From Lingula anatina (lineage: Eukaryota > Brachiopoda > Lingulata > Lingulida > Lingulidae), in the NCBI RefSeq assembly GCF_001039355.2, contig NW_019775524.1, positions 1,540,992 through 1,604,991 on the forward strand: 64,000 nt of DNA, in the 5' to 3' direction. Every line of letters starts with the position of its first letter. Position 1 is the first letter of the stretch. Made by a program: the position numbers and the translations under genes. Positions 48,126-61,915 of the stretch are shown one piece after another. The notes under the pieces are model-generated. The model saw nothing but the letters and a program-made list of their open reading frames with translations. It had not been told where the DNA came from and searched no databases.

Positions 48126-50883
48126 ATGAAGATGAAAACTGCAAAAAAGGTGCGTGAAGTCAGTTGCGAGTTTTTAGAGAACACTTCAGCGCACGGCCTC
48201 CCCAATGCGCACCGTGCCACAAGCGTCCCTAGGAAAGTCATCTGGAGTCTGATCTTCCTGGGAAGTCTGGCAGGGTTTACAACTCAGTCCTATCTTCTAC
48301 TGGATGCTTTCTTTAAATACCCCCACAATGTGGACATTCGTCGAGAGTTTGGGAAAAAGGTTACGTTTCCAGCAGTCACAATATGTAACTTGAATCCAAT
48401 TAGGCTGAATAAAATCAGAGAGAAACTTGAAAGTGGAAACGTTAGTTCAATTGTGACATCACTAACCGACAGTAGATGGCCAGAACAACTTGTACCAGAA
48501 GAGTTCGTACAAGAAGCTCAGGGAATTCTTTCGCAGATGGATGAGATCCAAGAAGACCTGTTGTCTCCACCGCCACCTCTTCGGAGAAAGAGGAGCCTGC
48601 TGTCGCACATGGGTTCACGTATTAATGGGTCAATTTCATCGCCCTCCTCATCATCGACACTATCTTCTCCTTCTTCATCGATATCAACGAGTCCATCTCA
48701 AACTACAGATACACTGTATACAACAGAAAGTTCTAATTCCAATAGTCTCAGCCAATACTGGGATGCCAGGGAGGGGACGGGCAATTATTTTAAGGACAAA
48801 CCAAACGATATGAAAACCAGCGAGTTGTTCGAACAGTTATACACCAAAATGGATGATCAAGATAGAGCATATTTTGGACATGACTTAAAAAATATGCTTG
48901 TCTCGTGTACCTACGGCGGGAGCAGCTGCTCGCCATCGTAAGTACAGCCATCAATTTTTCGAGTGAATGGAAATTTGACCTACGAGATATTTTTTATTCT
49001 ATAAATGATAGTTTTTCGATTAAATCATCTGTTTTTCATATTTGTGTTGGGAATGTTATCACTTGAATCACGTTCAATAACCTTGTCTGAAACGTGTGCT
49101 TCAATTTCATGTAGATATAGATACTCCTTTATGAGAGGTAAAGGTGTAAACAAGCTGCTCAATTAAAAGACTTTGCACACCAAATGACCTGTCGTTTTAT
49201 CCCAGAACTCCCAGAGGATTTCGTCATTTTTGTACAAACATTGACACGTTTACCAAGTCTTTCGGACGGAAATGTTTATAGCAGTATTTCAAGAAATCGA
49301 TACCAACAGAAAATTGGCGCGCTTTTCCTTTAAATAGCAATTAAGTCGAAATAAGATTAATCATTTTGCATGTATTTTATGTACGTAAGAATGCAAATCA
49401 CCCATGATGAAAAAAATTAGTCTATTACTTTTCTGGTGAAACTCCTTTTTAAGGACATGTCATTAGATAAAGAAATATAAAATGTGCTATGTCGAGTCAA
49501 AGAAAATAAATACAAAGATGGAAATTGATTTTACAGAAATAACAGAAGCAGGTAACGAAAACCGCAGTGAAATTGTAAAATTTTCTCTTTTTTTAGGAAT
49601 TTTACCAAATCCTTTCATTACAAGTACGGAAGTTGCTACACCTTTAATTCGGTCAAAGTAGACGGCAGCTATTTGACGTCCTATCGACCGGGCCCACTGT
49701 TTGGTAAGGCACTCCAGCTCTTTATTGCATGGTATATAATAATTATGAAAAAAATATAATAGTTATTATGATAATAATAATAATTATAATAATAAAAATA
49801 ATATTTTTTCTTTTTTCTTTTTTCTTTTTTTTGCATAGCCCGTTCCACTTTCATACATCCCAATGCACTTTACAATTATTAAGATTCTTAAGAATTACAG
49901 CACTAAAACACAGACTTACTTTAAAAGCTTTAAAACATTTTAATCATAAATTTTTTTTGAAAAAGCTGAGATTTTGGAGAGACTTTAAAACTGCTAGTCC
50001 TAATATAAAAGTTTGTTTCGCAATTTTAGGTCATTAACAATAAAAGCGCTGTTTTCATAATTGTAGTTACAGTGTCTCTCTCTTTCACAGCGGCTAAATG
50101 ATAAATTGTTATAAAAAGAGTTTCTAGTTTACCTATGCAGTTCAAACTGATTAATAAGATCGACAGTGCAAGATAGTTTTTTTTTCTTTAAAAGCTTTAA
50201 AAACAATACACAAGATAAAATAAAATATGAATACTGGAATATCATTAGAAACATTATTCATCAAAAACCATCATCCTTTCTAAATTATGCACCACAAACA
50301 GAATTTATCAGCATAAACACAATCTTAATTTTCAAGATGTGTGTCTGTATCGATGTCACAACATACTCAGCATAGGAAACGTTCTATAAAATGTTCTACA
50401 GGGCTTAGCCTGCAGCTGGACGTGGAGCAGGAACAGTACTTGGGGGGTCTCTCCAAAGAGGCAGGGATGCGCGTTTTAGTCCACAGTCAAGGTAACATAG
50501 CGTTTCCAGAAGACGAGGGCTTCACCGTATCACCAGGTTTTGCAACTTCAGTAGGACTCAAACTGGTAAGTTGTGAGGTTTTAGTCTCTCTCTCTCTCGC
50601 TCTCTCTCTCTCCCTCTCTCTCTCTCTCTCCGTGCTAAGCATGGAAATTCACATGTCACATTAATTTCAAAACAAGATCCATGTACTTAAAGGATTTGAG
50701 TAGGCCTACTTTTTTATTTGTGACTTTCGATTTTAAAAGCTATTGCACGTTGATATGGTTTCATTTCTCACTGATTCCCAGGTGTCGACGTCCCGACTGA
50801 CCTACCCCTATGTCAGTAACTGTACCAATGGCTTGACAACGCTCTACAGAAATGTGACCGAAGAAAATCAATATTCAGTTCAG
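48126..50883 (+). CDS. DEG/ENaC channel subunit, exons 1-4 (haplotype 1, cut by contig end)
   Basis: Exons 48126-48937, 49597-49703, 50402-50565 and 50782-50883 match the full gene at 54951 exon for exon. The contig ends at 51006, before exon 5. Five residues differ in exon 1 (162, 166, 170, 240 and 256), two in exon 3 (325 and 329) and two in exon 4 (369 and 372). Everything before residue 162, including the HG motif, TM1, FPAVTICNLNP and RRKR, is identical. Best read as the second allele of one gene. Confidence 0.88.
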
Positions 50884-51006
50884 GTAAACAAAACATGGCA
50901 ATTTAGAGGGTTGTACATTAATCCTTTAAAAAAGGAAGATCACATATATGTGTGCAAGTTGATCGTATGTTTCTCACGGAATAGAATCAGAATTCGTGCC
51001 TAGAGC

Positions 51007-51007
51007 N
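51007..51007. other. Single N, contig junction 5
   Basis: The right side repeats the whole 44.1-51.0 kb contig up to about 57867, where the left contig's last bases (GAATTCGTGCCTAGA) recur. The repeated interval is about 6.9 kb. Confidence 0.9.
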
Positions 51008-51043
<36 letters not shown>

Positions 51044-53226
51044 TTATTTTCTTTTTGGGGGGGGGGGGGTGTTACCCTGTATATCATTTGGCAAATGGTC
51101 CGAAATTTTATAAGGGCTGACTTTAAAGAATGAAGGACGCGTTGTCCCTCGATCACTTGAATTGAGCCGAGATTTTATTACTGTGCCCCTACAGGGACGA
51201 CGAGTTTGGGGGCGTGTGAGAGGTAGAGAGACCTTTACAGGATTAAGCGGTCATCCTTTCATGTAGGTCCGCCATATTTAGATCGCGGTCTTACTAGCAC
51301 TCGGCTGTTCTCAATCTGAATGGTCCCATTGAAACATCACGGGTAGCAACATGGTGTTTTTGTGAGCGGGGCATGAGCACTATTTAATTATATAATGTTG
51401 TCTTGTACGCCTGAAGACGGTTACGGATGAAGTTCAAATTAGGGAGTGTATTTATGAATAAAAGCAGGAAATAAACGTCCAAGCAGATCAAAATATAGTA
51501 TTTAACGAATGAAAGAGACATAAGCAATTGAAAAAAGAAAAGGTGGGCTGCATCGAAGTTTGATATTTTTTACATCTAGACTATTTTATATGCGGCAAGG
51601 AGGGAATTAATTCCCCCCGAAATATATAATCAATTTTTCATCACTTTTTTGTTACTCTTCACGCAATGCCTATAAAAACAACTTTACCTTCATGGTTAAA
51701 ACAATGTAACATGAACGCGAAATGAAAGTACGGTCACATATATTTAAAAACAATATTCAAAAGCAGAAAGGAACGTTAGACTTTCAGCGTCATCTCACTA
51801 ATGATAGCGTCCCTGTTATCTAATATTGCCATGCCTTAAATTGATCGAATTCATGCACGAGGACTCCATTGTGCAGTTGCGTTGCATAATGGGTAAATTA
51901 ATAATAAACTGATTTATATGGACAATGATAGGTAGAACCTGACTATAGAACAGGTTAACTTCATATGACAACAGAAATTGCGTCCAAGCATGGTGGGTCG
52001 AGGTGACATTTTACTGAGACCCTGATGCTTGGTTGGAACCAAAAGACCGATCCTGCCACTCTAACTGAAGAACCCTTGGGAGCAATAAAGCTGAAATTGG
52101 CAGCGCGCCAGATGCTCGTTGACACTTGACGTCAACTGTGTAATATGACGGAAATAAACTGTTTCACAGTGCATACGTCCATACGGTCTCGGTGGAATTA
52201 GTTTGCAGACAGAATTTAGACCATCCATCAGTATATTCCAGCAACTACAGCTTCCCCAGTGGGCGTAGCGGAGCCAGATCAACCGGTCTTTAACGATTAC
52301 TAATAGAGTCCTTCAAATGCAGATAGATACATGAATACTGAATAAGTAAGATGACACGCTCTATAGGGAGTTGCAAGATGTGTAGGTGATGCTACAATTG
52401 ATCGAAGTTACAGTTTAAATGTTAATGATTTCCCTAAAGAGAATGAAGGGCGACCATACTGTTAATACACGTAGACGTAATGAGCTACGCCAAGGGGAAG
52501 TCGTGATATAGTTACTGCTCGGATAATCACTCAGTTTCCTGTATTATTATTATTATTATTATTATTTTACTCAAGAGATTCAAAATCTGCCCAACCCCCA
52601 GTGCCATGAGCCAAATTGGTCCCTTAATATCTCTAGTCATTTGAGCGGATGTATTTAAACACTAAATTCAGTCCAAAGGATAACGTTCAGACAAGTCATT
52701 CTCTTGTCAAAGTATGTGTATCAAAGGTATATTAATATGTCCCAACGTCATGTTTTTCAAGTTAAAATAATTTGAAAAGCTACTTATCCTCCCCAATTTA
52801 GATCTTTAAAATGACAAACCCCTTCAATTAAATAAGATAGATAGATATTTTCTTCGAAGGCGGTCACGATTCATCTACAGTAAAGGCATTTTATTAAAAA
52901 TGATAGAAAGCATCGAAATAAATCGGATCAATGATGTTTCTCTCTTATTTTCGCAGAAAATGGGAAAACCCTGTGTAAAGTAGTTTTGGATTTCGTGTTG
53001 TGAAGATAAAAACCATGACGCTGTCAAAATTGACATCTTTTATTTTCTGGAATTTTTTTCCTGGGGATAAAATGATATAAAACACAACTGTCAACAATTT
53101 TTGAGTGATTTACACCGTACTGAAGACGAGGGTCTATTCTGTCTCAGTACCGCTGGTCACTTTCCTCAAAGATGTTTCCCCTCAAACATGTTCCTAGTGC
53201 CCGTGTCCTTATTTTCCACGTCACTC

Positions 53227-53267
<41 letters not shown>

Positions 53268-54690
53268 TATAAGTGTTTATTACACGTGTCCTAGCATAGT
53301 TTTCGTCTGTCGTCAAATATTGATATTCAATGAGTTGCTGAAAGTGATTCAGCACTTCCGTCCAATATGCCAGGGAGTTCAAATAGATATCTGGATATGA
53401 TCTGTCTGATATGATTAACCTGCTACAAACGCTTTTTACTACCATGCAGGCATGACAGAAAATCATTGAAAGAAATGACTAAAAGCAAATACATCTAATG
53501 TATCCGCTTTTAATAAGCGTTTACATTTATCCCCCGCCAGACTTAATGCAAAGTAAATGATCCAGATGGTTCTGTCTTTCAATACGTCCACCAAATAACC
53601 CAGAGTGAAGGTGCAACCGAGAGTTGTTTTTAAAATACGTAATGTCTTTCAGAGCATGGTTTCGATATTTTCCATATAATTAAAGTGCTCCTGATTCAAA
53701 AGCATGACTTTCAGATGGAATCTTGCATGCACAAACAACTATTGGCAGAAATTACTTTAGCCGGAAAACGACTGGCACAATTCGATATCTATTTGAAAAG
53801 TGCAGCAATATAGACATACCAATCGATTTTTTGAAAGAGAAAGCGAAGGCATTCAGAGGAATATTTGAAAAAAACATGAACATTTCCAAGGTGTGAGGAG
53901 GAGCTTAAGGATAATAATCTTTCCATATTGACTATTGGTCAGATTATAACGTGATAGATGTATAGGTGTGTCATAGGCACGAGACAAATATGTTAGGATG
54001 TTGCCTGGTGATGACGTCAGAGCTACAGAGATTCATCTTGGAAATAAAATCAAAATACGCTTCATTTGTCAACTGCATGAATTCAAATGGAGATGGTGAC
54101 AATGTCCAAATGATGTATTTTCTAATTCTTATAGGTTAATTTTTATAGGAATACTTTTCGAATTGATTTAAGATCGATAGAATTCAAAATATAAGTGATA
54201 CAAAGCCTAACCACATCACTCTATACCAGAAAAAATTTACTGAAAATCGTCCAGGTTCTTTAAAAAACTTAGGAACATCTTTTCACTAAAAGAACCACTT
54301 GACATATCGCTGCAATTGGTAATTGACCAAGTCATCTGGAACTTAAAAACATAATTTTAGGTGGTAATGGGGAGCCGCATTATGTAGTGTAAAGAATCAA
54401 AACATGGCACAAACAATAGCGTAACTATTTGCACTAGGAGTTTTGGGGGATAAACACACGTAGAGATAAAACAAAAAAAAATCATAAGCAGCAATAGATT
54501 GTTTTATTCCAGTCTGCTCTATAATGCATAATATCCATTTCACATACATGTACATTGCTCAGTGTCGATGTAAATGGTTCTGTGTATCAGAATATGAAAC
54601 TACGGTCAGCCACTCGCGACAGAGTAAGTTTGATCGATTTCTGCGCGCTGCTACCATAAACAGCGCGCAATCAAAACAACATGTTGTAAC
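51008..54690. other. Upstream region of the DEG/ENaC gene, second haplotype
   Basis: Repeats 44106-47860 with scattered substitutions and short indels. It starts with a (TTA)n run, lacks the Harbinger half element and has an AT microsatellite at 53227-53266. No gene is supported. Confidence 0.6.
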
Positions 54691-54693
54691 TCA

Positions 54694-54736
54694 TGACGTC
54701 ACTAGCAGGTATGGTTTTGCATGACCCCTATAAAAG
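54694..54736 (+). promoter_or_regulatory. CRE and TATA core promoter of the DEG/ENaC gene (haplotype 2)
   Basis: TGACGTCA at 54694-54701 and TATAAAAG at 54729-54736, with the spacing of the other copy. Confidence 0.6.
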
Positions 54737-54950
54737 GCCAGTGGAAGGAAAACCTTGAACACAAGTTATTGGAAATCTCAGTGTCAAGCCGAAAATATAC
54801 AGGATTATTTTCATAAGTTAGAAGAAAAATATAAAACAGGGATTTGTAGCTAATATTTTTGGGAACCATTTTAGCTAAAAATTTATTGGAGCAGATATCA
54901 TTTTTGACACACATGTACATGTTCATGTAGGCAACCGACACAAAAAATTG

Positions 54951-57441
54951 ATGAAGATGAAAACTGCAAAAAAGGTGCGTGAAGTCAGTTGCGAGTTTTT
55001 AGAGAACACTTCAGCGCACGGCCTCCCCAATGCGCACCGTGCCACAAGCGTCCCTAGGAAAGTCATCTGGAGTCTGATCTTCCTGGGAAGTCTGGCAGGG
55101 TTTACAACTCAGTCCTATCTTCTACTGGATGCTTTCTTTAAATACCCCCACAATGTGGACATTCGTCGAGAGTTTGGGAAAAAGGTTACGTTTCCAGCAG
55201 TCACAATATGTAACTTGAATCCAATTAGGCTGAATAAAATCAGAGAGAAACTTGAAAGTGGAAACGTTAGTTCAATTGTGACATCACTAACCGACAGTAG
55301 ATGGCCAGAACAACTTGTACCAGAAGAGTTCGTACAAGAAGCTCAGGGAATTCTTTCACAGATGGATGAGATCCAAGAAGACCTGTTGTCTCCACCGCCA
55401 CCTCTTCGGAGAAAGAGAAGCCTGCTGTCGCACTTGGGTTCCCGTTCTAATGGTTCTGCTTCATCGCCCTCATCATCATCGACACTGTCTTCTCCTTCTT
55501 CATCAATATCAACGAGTCCATCTCAAACTACAGATACACTGTATACGACAGAAAGTTCTAATTCCAATAGTCTCAGCCAATACTGGGATGCCAGGGAGGG
55601 GACAGGCAATTATTTTAAGGACAAACCAAACGATATGAAAACCAGCGAGTTGTTCGAACAGCTATACAGCAAGATGGATGACCAAGATAGGGCATATTTT
55701 GGACATGACTTAAAACACATGCTTGTCTCGTGTACCTACGGTGGGAGCAGCTGCTCACCATCGTAAGTATAGCCATCAATTTTTCGAGTGAATGGAAATT
55801 TGACCTACGAGATATTTTTTATTCTATAAATGATAGTTTTTCGATTAAATCATCTGTTTTTCATATTTGTGTTGGGAATGTTATTACTTGAACACGTTCA
55901 ATAACCTTGTCTGAAACTTGTGCTTCAATTTAATATAGATATAGATATAGATACTCCTTTATGAGAGGTAAAGATGTAAACAAGCTGCTCAATTAACAGT
56001 TTACTTTGCGCACCAAATGACCTGTCTTTTTATCCCAGAGCTTAGACTTATAAGAGGATATCGTCATTTTTGTACAAACATTGACACGTTTACCAAGTTT
56101 TTCGGACGGAAATGTTTATAGCAGTATTTCAAGAAATCGATACCTACAGAAAATTGGCGCGCTTTTCCTTTGAATAGCAATAATATTAATTATTTTATAT
56201 GTATTTTATGTACGTAAGAATGCAAATCACCCATGATGAAAAAAATTAGTCTATTACTTTTCTGGTGAAACTCCTTTTTAAGGACATGTCATTAGATAAA
56301 GAATTGTAAAATGTGCTATGTCGAGTCAAAGAAAATTAATGCAAAGACGGAAATTGATTTTTACAGAAATAACAGAAACAGGTAACGAAAACCGCAGTGA
56401 AATTGTGAAAATTTCTCTCTCTCTTTTTTAGGAATTTTACCAAATCCTTTAATTACAAGTACGGAAGTTGCTACACCTTTAATTCGGTCAAAGTAGACGG
56501 CAGCTATTTGACGTCCTATCGACCGGGCCCACTGTTTGGTAAGGTACTTCATCTCTTTATTGCATGGTATATAATAATTATGAAAAAATATATAATAGTT
56601 ATTATGATAATAATAATGATAATAATAAAAATAATATTTTTTTCTTTTCTTTTTTTTCTTTTTTTTTTTTTTTTTTTTTGCATAGCGCATTCCACTTTCA
56701 TACATCCCAATGCACTTTACAATAATTAAGATTCTTAAGAATTACAGCACTAAAACACATACTTACTTTAAAAGTTTTAAAACATTTTAATCATAAAAAT
56801 TTTTTTGAAAAGCTGAGATTTTGGAGAGACTTTAAAACTGCTAGTCCTAATATAAAAGTTGGTTTCCCAATTTTAGGGCATTAACAATAAAAGCGCTGTT
56901 TTCATAATAGTAGTTACAGTGTATCTCTCTTTCACAACGGCTAAATGAAAAATTGTTATAAAAAGAGTTTCTAGTTTACCTATGCAGTTCAAACTGATTA
57001 ATAAGATCGACAGTGCAACTTAGTGTTTTTTTTCTTTAAAAGCTTTAAAAACAATACACAAGATAAAATAAGATATGAATACTGGAATATCATTAGAAAC
57101 ATTATTCATCAAAAACCATCATCCTTTCTAAATTATGCACCACAAACAGAATTTATCGGTATAAACACAATCTTAATTTTCAAGATGTGTGTCTGTATCG
57201 ATGTCACAACATACTCAGCATAAAGAAACGTTCTATAAAATGTTCTACAGGGCTTAGCCTGCAGCTGGACGTGGAACAGGAACAGTACTTGGGGGGTCTC
57301 TCCAATGAGGCAGGGGTGCGCGTTTTAGTCCACAGTCAAGGCAACATAGCGTTTCCTGAAGACGAGGGTTTTACAGTATCACCAGGTTTTGCAACTTCAG
57401 TGGGACTCAAATTGGTAAGTCTCTCTCTCTCCCTCTCTCTC

Positions 57442-57495
<54 letters not shown>

Positions 57496-58586
57496 TGCTA
57501 AGCATGGAAATTCACATGTGTCACATAAAGTTCAAAACAAGATCCATGTGCTTAAAGGGTTTGAGTAGGCCTACTTTTTGATTTGTGACTTTCGATTTTA
57601 AAATCTATTGTACGTTGATATTGTTTCATTTCTCACTGTTTCCAGGTGTCGACGTCCCGACTGACCCACCCCTATATCAGTAACTGTACCAATGGCTTGA
57701 CAACGCTCTACAGAAATGTGACCGAAGAAAATCAATATTCAGTTCAGGTAAACAAAACATAGCAATTTAGAGGGTTGTACATTAATCCTTTAAAAAGGAA
57801 GATCACATATATGTGTGCAAGTTGATCGTATGTTTCTCACGGAATAGAATCAGAATTCGTGCCTAGATCTGTGATCACAACAAGTGCATTAAACTTTTGC
57901 TTGCACGGATATATATTATTGATAGCGTGGACCTAATTGTCCATTAGCAGATAACACTATTAACCGCTCGTGAACATCAATAATATCTTGAAAGGCGTCG
58001 ACATTTGGCCTTGGTTCAACTAAGTATATTAAAACATTCTGCGCATTCAATGAGTGACGAGCGACTGTTACAGCTGTACCCCCCCCTCCCCGCCCAAAAA
58101 TAAGTTTGCTTATGCCAATGTCGTTATAATCATATGTGCACTCTCTATTTTCTACATCTAAAATGTTGACAGTGGGTGTAGTTTAATATTTCTTAACCGG
58201 CTTTGTATCACGTTAATAACTTCTTATCCCAAATGTATTGCAATATTAATGACAATACTTTATCCCTATCAGGCGTGTGTGAAGTCTTGTCAGCAGTATC
58301 GTATCATGGAAATATGCAGCTGTGCAGCAGCATTTCTGGCTTTTCCTGCAAAAAATATTTCCATATGCGACCTGGCGAATAATAAAACAAAAGGTAAAAT
58401 CAGAGAAAAAAAGAGGGAGGGGCATAATGAAAAATAAGTAAAAAGCTAGCAGAAAGACAAATGACCACAAAATACCCAATGCGTCTATAATCCTTTTTTA
58501 ATTATAATATAATATAATATACATGTATATGATAGAATGGTATGAAATTAATAATAAAATTTAACGCTAAGAATGATATCTTATTG

Positions 58587-58623
<37 letters not shown>

Positions 58624-60732
58624 TTGTGTGAATGCATGAACATTAATTACTCTGTATACGTGTTTGTTTTCCAGAAGAGTGTGTTAGAAATATCATGAAT
58701 TCGGAGGACACCTGTATCTGTCCCCAGGCGTGCAAGTATGACCAACTTCCAAGTCGTAGCTTCCTCTCTGTCTGATTTATGTTAATCTCTCCAGTAATTA
58801 AGTGCTGTTTTTGTAAAATGGTACAAATATATTTTAACTACTGTGAGGTAAACCAAAAATATTGCGTAACTCACTCATGGCGTCGATATCTTTAAGTGAG
58901 TGACAACGTGTTATACATTATTAATTACCTGTTTCTTTTTCAGTGATACTTCCTATGAAATGACGATTTCGTCATCAACGTGGCCTTCAGAGCAATATTA
59001 CGTAAGTGACATTTAAGCAGGCCAACAGCTAAAAAGATTTAATCATGGACAGCAATCTTCCAAACGTTCTGGGGTCCGTTTGTCTTAGATCGTTATACTC
59101 ATGTATAATAGATGTAGTCCTTGAATCCGAGCCCATCTTCCCTTAAGATTTAGGAATGAAAATAGCAATTGTTTGAGGAGCACAACTAGTCTTACAACAC
59201 TGGTAATACGGGAACGAATATTTCTGCGGATCCCGGGTTTTAATGCCATGATCATGTTTTTTCTCAAAACGTTTTTTTAGTGACCACATCTTCCAGTTAG
59301 TATTTTGACTAGTAGATTTCATCTATCTAACTAACTACTTATTGAATTCTAGTCACAAAACATGGTCAGCAAACTGAGTACTAAAGATGGCCGCTATAGC
59401 ACCATGGAGAAGACGGCCATGACGTAAGGAGAAAAAAGTTTGAATTTTGGTGTTAAAGTTCATTGTTAGTACCTTATACTTATCATATAACCTGGTGGGA
59501 AGTCATAATTGTAAAGTAATAACAATGGGGCTTAACCTAGTAAGTATTTGAGGTGATGTAGAGACGAGAGAAAAATAAAGGTCTGCAAAAAGTTCAGACT
59601 CCTGTTGTTAAATTCCCTCTCTCGTGCCTCACTGACAAGTGGTATTTCAGATCGAACTTCGGTAGGGAGTAACGTAGACCCTACACTATAGATGTTGATG
59701 AAGTAAGCGATCAGAACAGAGATCGATGGAACTACTGTTATCCAAAACCATACTTAAACATTTCAATTAAAGCATATATTTCGGTTTTCCTAGCATCTGA
59801 AACCAAATTTTGAAAAAAGATTGCCAAATTCAGTGTATAAATAGCATCATTGTCTTCAGGGACACATAGTTTTTCAAATTTCCGGATAATTGATATTGTC
59901 ATATTTGATGCCCCTTTACAGTGCAACGAGGGTAATACATTAAACTTTTTTATATTATATGATACAAAATTCTCTGTGTTACGGAACATGTCCCAAAGTG
60001 TATCATTTTTATTCCTCCATTTCAGTCAGAATCTTCTGAAGTTGGACATCTACTTTCAGCAGCTTAATTATGAACTCGTGCAAGAGGTTCCTGCCATAAC
60101 TGTAAGTATCAAAAGCAGTTTCTGTTAAGCTAAAACAACTAAGTGAGCATACTCAAAACTGGTATTGCATTCTATCCGGCATATAGTATTTTATTGAGAC
60201 TCTTAGTCAAGACACCGGGAATGAACAGGTACTCATTGCGCATATATAAATCTTGGTGACTTTCTGCTCTGGTGACATGAAAGAAACATATAGAAATGCA
60301 TGGCTTTAATTTGCATACAAATTGTCTAATGTAACATCAAAGTATGGTAAATATGGGTACATTTTCATGTTTTAGACTGAAACTTTGATCGGCAGTATCG
60401 GAGGACTTGCCGGCTTTTACATCGGGGTGTCCTGCTGCACTGTTTGCGAGTTCTTTGAACTGATCTTCGGCATATGTGCGTGTCTGGTTGCAAAGATCTG
60501 CAACAGACAATTAACTGTACAAGACTCCAACCGCAGCGAGTCCCGAGAAACGCTGCGCATGAGGCATACCACATCCCCTGTGACTCCTTTAAACAAGCAG
60601 AAAATGGCCGTTTCTTCTTCATCTCTGCACTTGGATATCCCTGAGCGTGACGACCCGTGGTTTATGGGCTATCACCAAGGTAACCTACCAAAACGTGCTG
60701 TCTACCAACGCGCAACTGCAGATTCATGGTAA
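54951..60732 (+). CDS. DEG/ENaC amiloride-sensitive-type sodium channel subunit, complete
   Basis: Ten exons: 54951-55762, 56432-56538, 57251-57414, 57646-57747, 58273-58393, 58675-58735, 58944-59001, 59353-59423, 60026-60101, 60376-60732. All phases join, giving 642 aa. The start is the first ATG (MKMKTAKK). The N-terminus has the gating motif SAHG (H23-G24), then TM1 (about 38-60) and FPAVTICNLNP (81-91). The extracellular part shows GSCYTFN, GLSLQLDVEQEQYL, RVLVHSQ and the Cys-rich blocks ACVKSC, ICSCAAAF and CICPQAC. TM2 carries the G-V-S selectivity filter (541-543) in GLAGFYIGVSCCTVCEFFEL. The channel should assemble as a trimer in the plasma membrane and pass Na+. A furin-type RRKR site (153-156) precedes a Ser-rich insert, which is unusual. 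Gating stimulus and subgroup cannot be decided here. Confidence 0.93.
57417..57497. repeat. (CT)n(GT)n microsatellite
   Basis: Pure CT with a few C insertions, followed by about 10 GT units, directly after the exon 3 donor of the channel gene. The other haplotype has a shorter CT run at 50584-50630 and no GT tract. Confidence 0.95.
58589..58620. repeat. (TG)n microsatellite
   Basis: 16 TG units in intron 5 of the channel gene. Confidence 0.95.
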
Positions 60733-61050
60733 ACTTGCTACACAAATGAGAAATGTCTAAAACTCTACTTTCGAAAACTTCCAGTAGAGAATCATGTCGT
60801 CTTGCAAATTAAAGGGCGTAAAATCACACGCCTGGAAGAACTGTTTTTTTCAAAGACGCCTTTATGAATGGCATGAGGTGATCAGAACTTAATGTATTTA
60901 AAACTGTAACTGTACTTTGTATGGTGGCTATGTGTATATGTGACTAGGAACTAGACTGAAGTCAGTATAATTAGTAATTTATAATATGAAAGCATCACTC
61001 CAATTCTGAAAGCGTACTTGAGTGTATTTACCCAAATTAATCTGTATGGA

Positions 61051-61056
61051 AATAAA
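61051..61056 (+). terminator. Candidate poly(A) signal of the DEG/ENaC gene
   Basis: AATAAA, 319 nt after the stop codon at 60732. It is the clearest signal in the 3' flank. Confidence 0.4.
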
Positions 61057-61576
61057 CAGATGTATAAACTGTTCGCAGAGTTGTACATATAGATATACTC
61101 TGTACAAATCCAGGGCACCGCTGTACATAACTTGATCAATTTAGTATTTTACACGAATTTCATAAAATCGTTGTATATACAATCAGCTAATGGCCATACA
61201 GTCAATTAGATAAGGATTAAACCACCAATTAATGAATCGGTTATTTTGGTGGTAGACTAAATTCGTTTCATGTGGTTTTAAGCTTCATTGACCAATGAAG
61301 GTAACACCCGAGAGTGTATAGATCAAAGGGATATAATGTCTGAATCCATGAAAAGTCAGTCATTCTATTAATACAATATATAGCAAAGTTTTTCGCACTA
61401 GTTTGGATTTTTTACATGTCATCAAGTACTGTGATCTCCCGCTTGTAACGGAACCGTGAATAAACATTAATTTGATAACGGATGGACTTTGGTAGCTGTT
61501 TTATTCGTAATGTGATTTCTTCATGAACCAAGTTAATTCAGTAATTATGAAAAGTTCTTTGATATTTTAAAATTAA

Positions 61577-61915
61577 TTGAAACCAATACTGTGTAGAATT
61601 TATGCTTTTAAAGATAATAAAATGGGTTCTGGGTTTCACGAACCCTTGAGTGTCTGGAAATATCTAGAATGTCTGGATTCGGTAGAGTGCGCCACCTATG
61701 CCTCGGTCCACCCACAATCGGTCAGTATGACAACAGAGCAGGCCAATCATTTCGGCACATCACCTGTCGACCTGCCGCCTGATAAAGTCAATTATTTGTA
61801 TGCAAATCAAGCTTGTGCAGACCCTCGTTACAATAAACAACTGATGATACAGATGAAAAAGATTTTTTTAAGTATAATATCCAGGATTTTCCAGCTAAGC
61901 CGAATATTCGAATAA
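61577..61915 (+). CDS. Hypothetical 112-residue open frame, no family recognised
   Basis: The frame encodes a mixed-composition protein with motifs such as GSGFHEPLSVWKYLECLD and LPPDKVNYLYANQACADPRY, then a basic hydrophobic end. It is less repetitive than chance frames nearby and lies between the channel and receptor genes. No signal peptide, domain or convincing splice partners are visible. It could be a lone exon, a decayed gene or chance. Confidence 0.25.
   Translation: MKPILCRIYAFKDNKMGSGFHEPLSVWKYLECLDSVECATYASVHPQSVSMTTEQANHFGTSPVDLPPDKVNYLYANQACADPRYNKQLMIQMKKIFLSIISRIFQLSRIFE

Noticed and set aside
49681-50037. Open frames rich in Ile, Tyr, Lys and Phe
   Set aside because: They lie in an AT-rich intron with microsatellite-like DNA, and the matching frames in the other haplotype differ in length and composition.
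44106-57867. Two tandem DEG/ENaC genes
   Set aside because: The first ends at exon 4 exactly at an N, and the next contig restarts the same region. The copies share even intergenic DNA at allele-like identity.
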